Below are positions 7,301 to 15,611 of a stretch of DNA of 64,000 nt, piece by piece. Source of the stretch: Kordia algicida (GTDB lineage: Bacteria > Bacteroidota > Bacteroidia > Flavobacteriales > Flavobacteriaceae); NCBI RefSeq assembly GCF_051013375.1, contig NZ_CP142125.1; one strand, written 5' to 3'. Numbering within the stretch: the first letter of the stretch is position 1; each line of letters opens with the position of its first letter. Made by a program: the position numbers and the translations under genes. The notes beneath the pieces were generated by a model that saw nothing but the letters and a program-made list of their open reading frames with translations, had not been told where the DNA came from and did not search any database.

Positions 7301-9908
7301 CATCACAGTAGGGTTCTACTGTAAATAGATAATCTTCTGCTTCTCCATACTGATCGATTGTTGAACCTGTATCTACAAAGTTTTCACATGGATTAAAGTC
7401 ATGCGAGTTGTTGTAATCAAATATTGAATAGTCATATCCGGTGTAGTTTCTGACACGTATTCTGTAGTCGCCTGCAGCAGTTCCTAATGGAATGATAAAA
7501 CCAAAAGTTGTCGTTGTGGTTGAGATAAAGTTGGAGTTGTAAACTTCTTCTGTTGTTTCGTCAAATACATCGTCTTGATTCCAATCTACCCAAGCTTTCC
7601 AAGTGCATCTAAAAGGTGCTTCTACGTATACGTTCACTCCTTCACCTTCTACTTGCCTTGCTAGGGTAGGTAAACCTGTAAAATCTTGGTATCCTGTACT
7701 AAAACTAGAACCTGTGTTGGTAACATCTTCTAGTGTTCCTAAGAATGCTACTTCTTCAATGTACATTGTTCCTGGCGTATCTGTTGTGGGTTGACATGGT
7801 CCTGGAACGATTGTCGGCGTAGTTACACAAATATCAAATGTACCTTCACTTGTTCCATAACTGTATACACGTACATAATAGGTATTTCCAATAGTTAGAC
7901 CTGTAGCATTGATTACTTCCAAACCTGCTCCTGTAGTTCCGTCGGCACATGCAATATTAGTTCCATTACAAGCTCCTGATCGAAGGTCTAATACAAGATC
8001 ACTGATTGTTCCTGGAGTTGCTGTAATGTCATGACTGGTTGCCGTAGCGACAAAGCTATACCATACGTCATCATCAGCGTTTCCTGTAAAACCACCACAA
8101 CTAAAAGCAGCTATACTTTGTGAAGCATCTATCGTAGTTCCAGTGACACTTGTGATACATGTATTGTTTGGACTTACACTTAATGAAGTTGCAGATGCAC
8201 AATCGTCATTTACAGGTGGAATTATTGGTGTGGTCACACAGATATCAAAAGTGCCTTCATTTCCCGTACTTCCAAAGCTGTAGACACGTACGTAATAAGT
8301 TGTTCCTATGGTTAAACCTGAAGCATTTAGTACTTCGGCGTTTGTTCCTGTTGTGGCATCTGCACAATCAATATTTGTTCCTGTACACGCACCTGATCGT
8401 AGATCGATTACTGCATTTGTAAGCGTTCCTGGAGTTACTGTAATATCATGATCTGTTGCTGTTGCTGTAAAGCTATACCAAACATCATCGTTTGCATCAC
8501 CTGTTGCAGCATTACAACTGATGGCAGCAATACTTTGTGTTGCCAATTCTGTAGTTCCTGAAATACTTGTTGTACAAGTATCGGCACTTACGGTTAATAC
8601 CGTAGCATTTGAGCAATCATCATTTAAAGGTGGTTGTGGCGGCGTTGTCACACAGATATCAAATGTACCAGCTCTTGATGCATTTCCTCTGCTATATACA
8701 CGAACATAATAAGTTGTTCCGATGGTTAAACCTGTTGCATTTAGCACCTCAGCATTTGCGCCACCGGTATTATCGGCACAGTCAATGTTAGTTCCATTAC
8801 AGGCACCCGATCGTAAATCGATCACAACATTTCTAATGGTTCCTGGTGTCACAGTAATATCATGCTCAAACGCTGTTGCAACAAAACTATACCAAACGTC
8901 ATCATCGGCATTTCCTGTAGAACCATTACACGTGATTGCTGCAAGACTTTGCGTTGCGTTTTCCGTTGTTCCCGTTGCACTTGTAGCACAAACTCCTGTA
9001 GGACTTACTCCTAAAGAAATGGCGTTTGCACAGTCGTCATTAGAGGGAATTATTACGGGCGTTGTTACACAGATATCAAATGTTCCATCATTTCCAGCGC
9101 CACCATAGCTGAATACACGAATATAATAGGTTGATCCGATGGTTAAACCTGTAGCGTTGATAACTTCATCATTACCTCCTGTTGTATTATCTGCACAATC
9201 TATACTTGTGGCATTACAAGTTCCTGATCTTAGGTCTACTACTAAATCATTTATTGTTCCTGGACTTACAGTTATGTCGTGATCTGTCGCTGTTGCTACA
9301 AAGCTATACCAAACATCATCATCGGCATTTCCGGTAAAACCATTACATGTTAATGCTGCTATACTTTGTGTTGCATTTGTTGAATCTCCTGAAGTAAGTG
9401 TTACACAGGTACTTGTTGGACTTACGCTTAATGAAGTTGCGTTGGCACAGTCATCATTTAGCGGTGTAACCGGTGCTGCCGTAATTAGTGTTACTACAAT
9501 ATCACCATTAAGATTGTTTGTAGTGGCGCAATTGTAACGATTTAAATGAATTCGGTAATCGCCTGTAGTTGTTGGAGTAAAATCAATGGAGGCTGCTGTT
9601 CCAGTACACGCAGGACCATTGTCATCATTGTATGCAACGGAAGTTCCTGAAGCATCTCTGACTGTCATTTGTGTATCATAACCTGATCCACAGTTAGAGA
9701 GCCTGTATGTTGCTCCAGCAATCATATTTGTTACTTGAAAATTTCTTCGACCTCCTTGATTCGCTGGTGGTGTACAGGTAATACTGTTACCAACAACCGT
9801 AGGTGCTGCTGTAGTACAAGCATTGTTATTAATTCCTGCGCATTGTGCAGAGGCTACAACGCAGAAAAGACACACGGCTATGAGTGTCATCCAATAGGGG
9901 AACTTCAT
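4359..9908 (-). CDS. Giant secreted multidomain protein with type IX secretion sorting domain
   Basis: 1849 residues. A Sec signal peptide (MKFPYWMTLIAVCLFCVVASAQ region) is followed by a PPC-like beta domain (about 23-145). Next come four tandem repeats of about 137-140 residues (about 146-703), each starting NDDCANA and containing DDVWYSF, HDI and GTFDICVTTP. A GEVED domain (about 715-864, ending GEAEDYLFTVEPYC) and an Ig-like segment follow. A concanavalin/MAM-like domain with FESGDLG begins near 980. A long beta-rich region closes with a type A C-terminal sorting domain (about 1763-1849, with VHAYKSQIADITIHDILGK and ending KVIY). It should cross the outer membrane through T9SS and be surface-attached or released. 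The repeats are cysteine-paired, suggesting disulfides. Ligand or substrate is unknown. It is a single-gene unit with its own terminator. Confidence 0.88.
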   Translation of the reverse strand: MKFPYWMTLIAVCLFCVVASAQCAGINNNACTTAAPTVVGNSITCTPPANQGGRRNFQVTNMIAGATYRLSNCGSGYDTQMTVRDASGTSVAYNDDNGPACTGTAASIDFTPTTTGDYRIHLNRYNCATTNNLNGDIVVTLITAAPVTPLNDDCANATSLSVSPTSTCVTLTSGDSTNATQSIAALTCNGFTGNADDDVWYSFVATATDHDITVSPGTINDLVVDLRSGTCNATSIDCADNTTGGNDEVINATGLTIGSTYYIRVFSYGGAGNDGTFDICVTTPVIIPSNDDCANAISLGVSPTGVCATSATGTTENATQSLAAITCNGSTGNADDDVWYSFVATAFEHDITVTPGTIRNVVIDLRSGACNGTNIDCADNTGGANAEVLNATGLTIGTTYYVRVYSRGNASRAGTFDICVTTPPQPPLNDDCSNATVLTVSADTCTTSISGTTELATQSIAAISCNAATGDANDDVWYSFTATATDHDITVTPGTLTNAVIDLRSGACTGTNIDCADATTGTNAEVLNASGLTIGTTYYVRVYSFGSTGNEGTFDICVTTPIIPPVNDDCASATSLSVSPNNTCITSVTGTTIDASQSIAAFSCGGFTGNADDDVWYSFVATATSHDITATPGTISDLVLDLRSGACNGTNIACADGTTGAGLEVINATGLTIGNTYYVRVYSYGTSEGTFDICVTTPTIVPGPCQPTTDTPGTMYIEEVAFLGTLEDVTNTGSSFSTGYQDFTGLPTLARQVEGEGVNVYVEAPFRCTWKAWVDWNQDDVFDETTEEVYNSNFISTTTTTFGFIIPLGTAAGDYRIRVRNYTGYDYSIFDYNNSHDFNPCENFVDTGSTIDQYGEAEDYLFTVEPYCDAIIDTITEGETCGPGTVNLSVTGSGTPFITQYRWYDAETGGNLVATTLTGNWTTPSISATTTYYVTAFNGFCESWVREPITAKFNPIPTVTITPDINNRVVCGENDMLEISVSGDVEDVFLIDEDFESGDLGVFSNIILNDNGAAINARSAWQNQTSTFVPSEEVWFPAISSGFGNDQFVICNSDVGADGGGNSYITHNALQSTTSYDTTDYVNLAFSFDCYYSHYLEDGNGGADDYFTVEVSTDGTNWTALTADIIADVGIGTKFDNLSYDLSAYINQPTVSVRIRFYAVWSDGIAVDNVKLFGDKDVTAVDWTTTPAGIIDLYIDTDNDNIGDAPYVSGSYETVYAMPTLAQLEEANYSFTIDANLANGCGAVSSNFNVTNNTRIFDSTIDGWGNASNWSQGIVPTSDDCVIIKDNGMAIDTRTSGNGLARNITVKNGAYLEMDSGSSLTVTDWINVEAGGTIHMSDGANLIQVTDVVTNNNTGEINMDRTVTGLNGFDYIYWSSAVEGFDVADVSPGTASYLIYQWTATVSGNGVGNYGEWQSASGNMDIGTGYIIRGLSGTSVANTAEFVGRPNNGIINTPVSRGTYTGVDYPGGGGTVATALDDNWNLVGNPYPSAISADAFIAANASVITDDTNPSTITGTVYLWRHLSTPSDLYADPFYNGYAYNYNEDDYIQYNSTGSNPIGFNGNIAAGQAFFVLMDDAAPTSSTIQFNNSMRGVAYTNDQFYRAGEDPTDVGQFENDGENAVIEKHRIWLDIIASDNKASSILIGYITGASNDKDRLFDGDNLSDAPTHMYSIVDNTEMSIQGRSLPFQDTDEVPLGIQIAQSGNYTIAINALDGLFENTNQDIYLEDLYTGEIHDLRTAPYSFYSENGNYADRFVLKYLAPSASTLDIEEFNSNTGIVITTNENQIKVHAYKSQIADITIHDILGKRLIDRKDINEEVYNITNLRQTNSALIIKVTLKNGKQKIQKVIY
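7801..9470 (-). repeat. Four coding tandem repeats of about 412-420 bp within the T9SS protein gene
   Basis: The repeat start (encoding NDDCANA or a close variant) recurs near 9455, 9033, 8613 and 8203. The copies have diverged at the DNA level but retain fixed cysteine, DDVWYSF and DICVTTP positions, which indicates old internal duplications under selection. Confidence 0.85.
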
Positions 9909-10237
9909 GTCTGGTAGTTTATAGGTTTAGATATAGGGAACTTTTCTGTTTTCTAAAATTAGAAAATTTATCTTTTCACTCAACTCTGCTTTAATGCATT
10001 TCGACGTCATTTTTGAACATTTCGCCGAAATGGAAATCATTTTTACGCAACGAGCCGTCATTTCTATGTTATTATAAATAAGGCAATTACGGCTTCTGAA
10101 AACCTAAAAAATAATTTTAATTGAAAATAACTATCTTTAGAGTTCTGGTGTGCAGATTTACCGTTGTTTTTTGGCTTTCTTGACAAAAAAAACGAACCGA
10201 AGTTCGTTCTTTTTGAAGTTTTTCTGTTTTGTCATAA
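9909..10237. other. Intergenic region between the T9SS gene and the RiPP precursor
   Basis: About 330 bases without a gene. It holds a CTAAAATTAG palindrome (9951-9963 area), CATTT motifs spaced at roughly 10 or 21 bases (9997, 10008, 10018, 10038, 10059), and a terminator at 10183-10214. The T9SS gene promoter must lie here, but no clean TAnnTTTG box was found. Confidence 0.5.
10183..10214 (-). terminator. Terminator after the lanthipeptide-like precursor gene
   Basis: AACGAAC (10191-10197) and GTTCGTT (10202-10208) form a hairpin with a CGAA loop. It is followed on the minus strand by eight T residues and lies 24 bases past the stop codon at 10238. Confidence 0.8.
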
Positions 10238-10489
10238 TTATTGACAGTTTCTACATGTTGGAAATTCTGTTTGTGTAATACAGTCGTTGAAAATGCTTTG
10301 ACATTCTTTTCCTTCCGTTCGAGCGCAATCTGCAGTTGCAATACAAATGTTGATTCCGTTTGCGTTGACATACGTACGAATACATACTTGAACTGAGTTT
10401 GTCGTGTTTCCACCTCTGCTTTGTGAAGCATCAAGATTGGAGATCGTTTTTCTGTTAAGCGCTAAATTTTTTAATTTCTTTTTTTTCAT
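10238..10489 (-). CDS. Putative class I lanthipeptide-type RiPP precursor
   Basis: An 83-residue peptide. The leader (residues 1-27) reads MKKKKLKNLALNRKTISNLD and ends in GG. This is the pattern of the Bacteroidota class I lanthipeptide leader (KKL-x-L-x-K-x-TIA/S-x-L ... GG). The core that follows has seven cysteines and many Thr/Ser (VQVC, NIC, ADC, KEC, NDC, PTCRNC). Cleavage is expected after the double glycine, probably by a peptidase-containing exporter. No lanthionine synthetase, cyclase or transporter is encoded nearby, so modification would have to act from elsewhere in the genome. Another ORF (10117-10434, minus) overlaps in a different frame and is judged a shadow. A second precursor of the same class is at 42766. 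Confidence 0.7.
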   Translation of the reverse strand: MKKKKLKNLALNRKTISNLDASQSRGGNTTNSVQVCIRTYVNANGINICIATADCARTEGKECQSIFNDCITQTEFPTCRNCQ

Positions 10490-10566
10490 GATCTTACCGT
10501 TTAAATATTAATAATCAATAAGTTACTTATCTTTTTTTACTAGAAAGTATGGTAATACCGTATTTA

Positions 10567-10588
10567 ACACTTCGACTCCGCTCAGTGT
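10567..10588. repeat. Dispersed small palindrome, ACAC...GTGT family
   Basis: ACACTTCGACTCCGCTCAGTGT lies between the RiPP precursor and the ferredoxin gene. Compare 1165-1185 and 25257-25278. Confidence 0.6.
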
Positions 10589-10665
10589 AACGCAATTCTT
10601 TTTGTTTTATAAAATGTTATACACTTTTTCGTTCCGTTTAGTGTAGCGTACTTCTTTTTTCGATG

Positions 10666-10986
10666 TTAAACTTCAGGTGCCAATTCTATATACAACTCAT
10701 TTAAGTTTTCAGTGATTGGAATTTGGCATCCTAAACGGCTGTTTTCTTTTACATAAAAGGTTTCTGCCAACATTAAGTCTTCATCAATGCTCATTTCTGG
10801 AAGTTCATGTTTTGATAATATATAACACTGACAAGAAGCACACATTGCCATTCCGCCACAAGTTCCTTCTACGGGCAATTCGTAAGCTTTGCATATTTCC
10901 ATAAGATTCATCGCCATGTCTGTCGGCGCTTGTACTGAATGCTTCTTCCCTTTTCTATCTTTTATATAAATGGTAATATCTGACAT
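10666..10986 (-). CDS. [2Fe-2S] ferredoxin of adrenodoxin type
   Basis: 106 residues with the plant/adrenodoxin cluster ligands Cys43, Cys49, Cys52 and Cys87 (GTCGGMAMCASCQC and SRLGCQI). It is the last gene of the sulfite-reductase operon, 12 bases after the ferredoxin-NADP reductase gene. Its likely job is to carry electrons from that reductase to the siroheme sulfite reductase, which has no flavoprotein subunit here. The C-terminus (LNELYIELAPEV) is typical of the family. Cytoplasmic. Confidence 0.88.
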   Translation of the reverse strand: MSDITIYIKDRKGKKHSVQAPTDMAMNLMEICKAYELPVEGTCGGMAMCASCQCYILSKHELPEMSIDEDLMLAETFYVKENSRLGCQIPITENLNELYIELAPEV

Positions 10987-10998
10987 TTTATTTTGGAT

Positions 10999-12054
10999 TT
11001 AATAGATCGTTTGAACCGTTTCTCTTTTGGCTTCTTTTTTGGAACCGTCAAATCCTTCTACTCCAGAAACTGTAGTGTATTTCATAACATATTTTTTCCC
11101 TGGATTGATGCGTTGATAAGCGCTTTGACACATAACTGCCGCTTCATGAAATCCAGAAAGTATCAGTTTTAGTTTTCCTTTGTACGTATTAACATCTCCA
11201 ATTGCATATACGCCCGGAATGTTGGTTTGGTAATCGTATGAGTTATCTACTTTAATGGCATTTTTTTCAATTTCTAATCCCCAATCGCCCAACGGACCAA
11301 GTTTTGGAGATAGTCCAAATAATGGAATGAAATGATCTACTTCTAAAAAAGCTGGTTCTTCTCCTTTTTTCTGAACCGTAACTCCTGAAAGTTCATTTTC
11401 CCCATGCAAATCTGTTATTTCTGCAGGTGTAATCAGGTTAATTTTTCCTTGGTTTTTGAGTTCCTGAACTTTTTCAACAGAATCCAATGCACCACGAAAT
11501 TCGTTTCTTCTGTGCACTAAGGTAACTTCCGAAGCAACATCTGCTAGAAAGATTGACCAATCTAAAGCAGAATCGCCGCCACCAGCAATGACTACTTTTT
11601 TGTTGCGATATACTTCTGGATCGCGAATGATGTATGCCACGCCATTGTCTTCATATTTTTGAAGGTTTGCAATAGGTGGTTTTCGCGGTTCAAACGAGCC
11701 CAATCCGCCTGCAATGACAACCACAGGCGCGTGATGTTTTGTTCCTTTGTTTGTGGTCACTATAAAGGTATCGTCTTCTAATCGCTCTAAGGTTTCTGCA
11801 CGTTCTCCTAAGGTAAATCCTGGTTCAAATGATTCAATTTGTTTGAGTAAGTTTTTGATTAAATCGCCTGCTAAGATTTCTGGAAAACCTGGAATGTCAT
11901 AGATTGGTTTTTTAGGATATATTTCTGCACATTGTCCGCCAGGTTGTGGCAACGCGTCTATAAGATGTGTTTTTAGTTTGAGTAATCCTGCTTCAAAAAC
12001 TGTAAAAAGTCCTGTAGGTCCAGCTCCGATGATGAGTATGTCTGTGTGTATCAT
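10999..12054 (-). CDS. Ferredoxin-NADP reductase, thioredoxin-reductase-like
   Basis: A 351-residue FAD/NAD(P)-binding protein of the TrxR-like FNR family. The FAD loop IIGAGPTGLFTVFEAG starts near residue 7, the NADPH loop VVIAGGGDSALDWSIF lies near 158, and the late FAD motif GVYAIGDVNTYKGKLKLI lies near 290. It lacks the CxxC of true thioredoxin reductase, which is expected for FNR. Placed between the siroheme genes and a ferredoxin, it should reduce that ferredoxin with NADPH for sulfite reduction. 12 bases separate it from the ferredoxin gene and 109 bases from the gene before it. Confidence 0.88.
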   Translation of the reverse strand: MIHTDILIIGAGPTGLFTVFEAGLLKLKTHLIDALPQPGGQCAEIYPKKPIYDIPGFPEILAGDLIKNLLKQIESFEPGFTLGERAETLERLEDDTFIVTTNKGTKHHAPVVVIAGGLGSFEPRKPPIANLQKYEDNGVAYIIRDPEVYRNKKVVIAGGGDSALDWSIFLADVASEVTLVHRRNEFRGALDSVEKVQELKNQGKINLITPAEITDLHGENELSGVTVQKKGEEPAFLEVDHFIPLFGLSPKLGPLGDWGLEIEKNAIKVDNSYDYQTNIPGVYAIGDVNTYKGKLKLILSGFHEAAVMCQSAYQRINPGKKYVMKYTTVSGVEGFDGSKKEAKRETVQTIY

Positions 12055-12124
12055 TTTTAATAATAGTATTGAGATTTTAGTATTGAGTATTTAGATTTTA
12101 TTGTGTTTTTAGATTGAGCTTGTG

Positions 12125-12145
12125 ATTCTGAATCAAGTTCAGAAT
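12125..12145. repeat. Dispersed small palindrome, TCCTGAATCAAGTTCAGGA family
   Basis: ATTCTGAA-TCAAG-TTCAGAAT hairpin. Copies occur at 53977-53997 and, with a changed loop, at 25939-25959. Here it sits between the siroheme gene and the FNR gene. Confidence 0.6.
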
Positions 12146-12163
12146 GACGTTCCCAATTGCTTG

Positions 12164-12745
12164 TTATTTTTCTTCTAATAAGGTTTCTGTGATTTCGTTG
12201 AGTGCGTTTACTTTGTATTCAAAATCACCTTTGAGTCGTTTTCGATAACTGTGTAAGTTTTTTACCAATTCGTTGATATTTTCTGGAATGATTTGTTCAA
12301 AAAACTGTCGCAAGCGTTTTGCCGTTGTGGGCGATTTTCCATTGGTCGATATGGCAATTTTCACGTTTCCTTTAGTGACAATTCCGCCTAAATAGAAATC
12401 GCAGTATTGTGGCTGATCGGCTAAGTTGACCAACAAACTTCTTCGTTTTGCTTCCAAAAAGATATTTAGGTTTACCATTTGATCGTCTGTCGCAGCAATT
12501 ACCATATGCTTTTCGTCTAAATATTCGTTGGCAAATGCATCTTTGATGAGTGTAACTGTTGGATGTGTTTTTGCAAGAACTTTAATTTCTTCTCTGATGA
12601 AAGGTGCAACTAGCGCTACTTTTGCATTCGGACTCGATTTGAGTAAGAAGCTTAGTTTTTCCAATCCGACATTACCGCCGCCAACAATAAGAATATTGAG
12701 TTGCGCTACTTTTAAGAATATCGGATATAGTTCATTTTTCTCCAT
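12164..12745 (-). CDS. Precorrin-2 dehydrogenase / siroheme synthase N-terminal domain protein
   Basis: 193 residues matching the CysG N-terminal / Met8 family. The NAD-binding loop is ILIVGGGNVGLEKLSFLL (near 18-35), the family segment VNLADQPQYCDFYLGGIV lies near 100, and ISTNGKSPTTAKRLRQFFE near 133. It oxidises precorrin-2 to sirohydrochlorin and may also insert iron, giving siroheme for the neighbouring sulfite reductase. No separate SirB chelatase was seen in the window. The start codon lies 3 bases after the stop of the SUMT gene, so the two are translationally close. Confidence 0.9.
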   Translation of the reverse strand: MEKNELYPIFLKVAQLNILIVGGGNVGLEKLSFLLKSSPNAKVALVAPFIREEIKVLAKTHPTVTLIKDAFANEYLDEKHMVIAATDDQMVNLNIFLEAKRRSLLVNLADQPQYCDFYLGGIVTKGNVKIAISTNGKSPTTAKRLRQFFEQIIPENINELVKNLHSYRKRLKGDFEYKVNALNEITETLLEEK

Positions 12746-12748
12746 AGC

Positions 12749-13525
12749 TTAGATTACTTTTTGTAATGGAAATGTTTTTTTATTGATTGCTATTTGATTC
12801 TTCACTTGTTGCATTGCTTCATTTACCACTTCCCCAATCACAATGATTGCAGGAGCCGCCAAGTTTTGATCTTTTACTTTTTTTATGATAGAATCTACCG
12901 TTCCAAAAACTGATTTTTCGTTATCAGTTGTTCCGTTTTGAATGATTCCTACTGGCATTTTGTGTTTCCCTTCATGTTTGAATAGTGTGACAATTTCCGA
13001 GAGTTTACTCATTCCCATAAGAATGACTACCGTGGCAGAAGATTGTGCCGCCAAAGCAACGTCTTTTGAGAGTTTCCGTGCCGAAGTTGTACCTGTGATG
13101 ACCCAGAAACTTTCAGAAATACCGCGTTTTGTCAATGGAATATTTGAATATGCAGGAACCGCAATTGCAGAAGTAATTCCAGAGATTACAGCCGTTTCCA
13201 ATCCGTAGTTTTTTGCATATACTACTTCTTCTGCTCCACGCCCAAATATGAATGGATCGCCACCTTTTAAGCGTACTACATGACCCGATTTGTATGCGTT
13301 TTGCACAATAAGTTCATTGATTTCATCTTGACTGTATTTGTGGAATCCTTTGCGTTTTCCCACAAAAATATGTTCCGCACTTGACGCATATTGCAACAAT
13401 TCTCTGTTTACCAACGCATCATATAGTACAACATTGGCATCTTGTAGTGCTTTGACTCCTTTGAGCGTGATGAGTTCTGGATCGCCAGGTCCTGCGCCCA
13501 ATACGGTTAGTTTTGGCTTATGCAT
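12749..13525 (-). CDS. cobA: Uroporphyrinogen-III C-methyltransferase (SUMT)
   Basis: 258 residues. The hallmarks are LTVLGAGPGDPELITLKG at the N-terminus, VRLKGGDPFIFGRGAEE near 83, and ISGITSAIAVPAYSNIPLTKRG near 115. It methylates uroporphyrinogen III twice using SAM to make precorrin-2. In E. coli this activity and the next one are fused as CysG; here they are two genes. The start overlaps the sulfite reductase stop by 8 bases, which indicates translational coupling and a dedicated siroheme supply. Confidence 0.93.
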   Translation of the reverse strand: MHKPKLTVLGAGPGDPELITLKGVKALQDANVVLYDALVNRELLQYASSAEHIFVGKRKGFHKYSQDEINELIVQNAYKSGHVVRLKGGDPFIFGRGAEEVVYAKNYGLETAVISGITSAIAVPAYSNIPLTKRGISESFWVITGTTSARKLSKDVALAAQSSATVVILMGMSKLSEIVTLFKHEGKHKMPVGIIQNGTTDNEKSVFGTVDSIIKKVKDQNLAAPAIIVIGEVVNEAMQQVKNQIAINKKTFPLQKVI

Positions 13526-15611
13526 GAGTCAACTCCTCCTTTCTATACGTTTTTAGTTGTTGTAAAAACCAAACTGCATCTCGCAAGTAACTTTTGGCAA
13601 AAATTGCAGTTGGTTCGTTTTGCTGAATTTGATAGACAAATGTTGCAAAAGTGTCTGGCAATTCAATTTTTTTTGTCGCCACAAACACTTCATCAAATTG
13701 ATTGATAATCGTTGCATGCGAATTCGTTTTTTGCTGTGCTGAGAGCAATAACGCTTTCGCGGAATTGACAATGGCAGCGTAACTATGATAGATACTGTCA
13801 CTATATACTTCATCTTTCAATGCCGCCGAAGCATTTTCGATTTTTTCTTCACTTTCTAGAAATAGTGTTTCTACCAAATCGATTACGACACCAGCACATT
13901 CTCCAATTCCAACGGCTTTTACATATGGTTTTTCATGTCCCCAATCGATATAATCGTCTTCTGCTAATGCTGAACTGTCTGATAATGGTTTTAATAATTG
14001 GTAGAAGTATGATTTTTCTTTTCGTTCGTAGTAACTTAAGAATGATTCTTCTGCTAGCGCGTTCATTTTGAAGTCATCTAGAATTTCTCGCAATGCAGCT
14101 GGTCCTCGTTTGCTTGGAATTTTTAATACTTTGTCTGCAAAACGACCATTTCCATCGCCCAAAATACCGCCACCCAGTAATATTTGTAATGCTGGCGCCA
14201 CCAATTTCCCAGATTTTATCGTCATTCCTTGAAAGCCAATTTCTGCCATATTGTGCTGTCCGCAAGCATTCATACAACCACTTATTTTGATAGTTATGTC
14301 TTTTGTGGTAATGAAATCCTTGTATTCGGTTGCGATTACTTTTTCTAATTCGCGCGCAATTCCTGTACTGCTTGCAATTCCGAGATTACAAGTGTCTGTT
14401 CCTGGGCACGCTGTGATGTCTATGAGTTTGTTATAACCTGTTTCAGCAAATCCAAGTTTTGTGAGTTCTTGATAGAAAAATGGCAGTAATGCTTCTTTTA
14501 CATGGCGAATGAGTATGTTTTGACGCAACGTAAAACGCAATTCATCCGCAGCATATTTTTTGATTAAGTCTGCTAATAATCGAGCTTTGTCTGTGTAAAA
14601 ATCGCCTAAAGGTACGCGAATTCCAATCGCAAAAAGTCCTGGTTGTTTTTGAGGAATTACATTCGTTTCTTTCCAGTATTGAAAGGCTGTCGCATCAAGT
14701 ATAGTATCAAATGTATACGAATGTTCTTCAAACGTTGGTGCAATGTCAAAAGCTGTTGTATCAATATTGACTTTTGTTTGAGACAGCGCTTTTCGTTCCG
14801 CATTTACCAATTTTATAAAAGCTTCCAAGCCAAGATCTTTGATTAGAAATTTCATCCGTGCTTTTCCTCGTTTTGCACGTTCGCCATGACGATCAAAAAT
14901 GCGCAATACACTTTCTATTAACGGAATGATTTCATCTGAAGCTAAAAACTCATAGAATACATCTGCATGTCGTGGTTGTGAGCCCAATCCGCCACCGAGC
15001 AAAACTTTAAAACCACGTTTTCCGTTTTGAATTTTAGCAATAAATCCAAGATCGTGAATGTACGTAAGTGCCGTATCTTTTTCGGTTGCTGAAAAAGCAA
15101 TTTTGAATTTCCTACCCATTTCTTGGGAAATTGGATTTCGCAAGAAGAATTTGAACGTTGCATCCGCATACGGCGACACGTCAAAAGCTTCTTCTGGGTC
15201 AATTCCTGCGGTTTCACTTGCTGTAATGTTTCGCACCGTATTTCCGCAAGCTTCTCGTAAGGTGATGTCATCTTTTTCAAGTTGTGCCCATAATTCTGGC
15301 GTTCGATCGAGACTTACATGGTGAATTTGAATGTCTTGTCGTGTGGTAATGTGCAATCTTCCTGTGGAATATTCGTCAGCAACATCGGCAATTCTGTGTA
15401 ATTGCGCACTTGACACTTTTCCGTATGGTAGTTTGATGCGAATCATTTGTACGCCATGTTGTCGTTGTCCGTACACGCCACGCGCTAAACGAAGACTTCT
15501 AAATTTTTCTTCATCTACTTTTCCTTCTTTGAATTCGCGAATTTTTCGTTCTAATTCAATGATGTCTTTTTCGACAATCGGGTTTTCTATTTCAGTTCTA
15601 AAGCTTTGCAT
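13518..15611 (-). CDS. Siroheme [4Fe-4S] sulfite reductase (ferredoxin type) with C-terminal HEPN-like domain
   Basis: 697 residues from the ATG at 15611. An upstream in-frame TTG at 15626 is less likely because it lies only a few bases from a terminator T tract. Two ferredoxin-like half domains precede the cluster ligands ACPGTDTCNLG (Cys402, Cys408) and SGCMNACGQH (Cys446, Cys450), which bind the coupled siroheme/4Fe-4S centre. The siroheme-contacting segment GRLHITTRQDIQIHH is near residue 85-98. It reduces sulfite to sulfide. The last 140 residues (about 555-695) are an alpha-helical HEPN-like extension absent from ordinary NirA/Sir proteins. Nitrite reductase is the alternative, but the cysD/N/H neighbours favour sulfite. 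A Cys-rich leader peptide and terminator directly precede it. Confidence 0.88.
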   Translation of the reverse strand: MQSFRTEIENPIVEKDIIELERKIREFKEGKVDEEKFRSLRLARGVYGQRQHGVQMIRIKLPYGKVSSAQLHRIADVADEYSTGRLHITTRQDIQIHHVSLDRTPELWAQLEKDDITLREACGNTVRNITASETAGIDPEEAFDVSPYADATFKFFLRNPISQEMGRKFKIAFSATEKDTALTYIHDLGFIAKIQNGKRGFKVLLGGGLGSQPRHADVFYEFLASDEIIPLIESVLRIFDRHGERAKRGKARMKFLIKDLGLEAFIKLVNAERKALSQTKVNIDTTAFDIAPTFEEHSYTFDTILDATAFQYWKETNVIPQKQPGLFAIGIRVPLGDFYTDKARLLADLIKKYAADELRFTLRQNILIRHVKEALLPFFYQELTKLGFAETGYNKLIDITACPGTDTCNLGIASSTGIARELEKVIATEYKDFITTKDITIKISGCMNACGQHNMAEIGFQGMTIKSGKLVAPALQILLGGGILGDGNGRFADKVLKIPSKRGPAALREILDDFKMNALAEESFLSYYERKEKSYFYQLLKPLSDSSALAEDDYIDWGHEKPYVKAVGIGECAGVVIDLVETLFLESEEKIENASAALKDEVYSDSIYHSYAAIVNSAKALLLSAQQKTNSHATIINQFDEVFVATKKIELPDTFATFVYQIQQNEPTAIFAKSYLRDAVWFLQQLKTYRKEELTHA

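Noticed and set aside
8159..9108. Plus-strand ORFs of 60-130 codons opposite the T9SS protein gene
   Set aside because: They are antisense shadows of Thr/Asp/Ala-rich repeats, recur with the repeat period and lack starts or families.
10117..10434. 105-codon minus-strand ORF overlapping the RiPP precursor
   Set aside because: Wrong frame, no family features, and it runs through the terminator at 10183-10214; the KKKKL...GG ORF explains the region better.
13518..13950. HEPN domain as part of a toxin-antitoxin system
   Set aside because: It is fused to a complete sulfite reductase inside a biosynthetic operon, with no antitoxin or nucleotidyltransferase partner.
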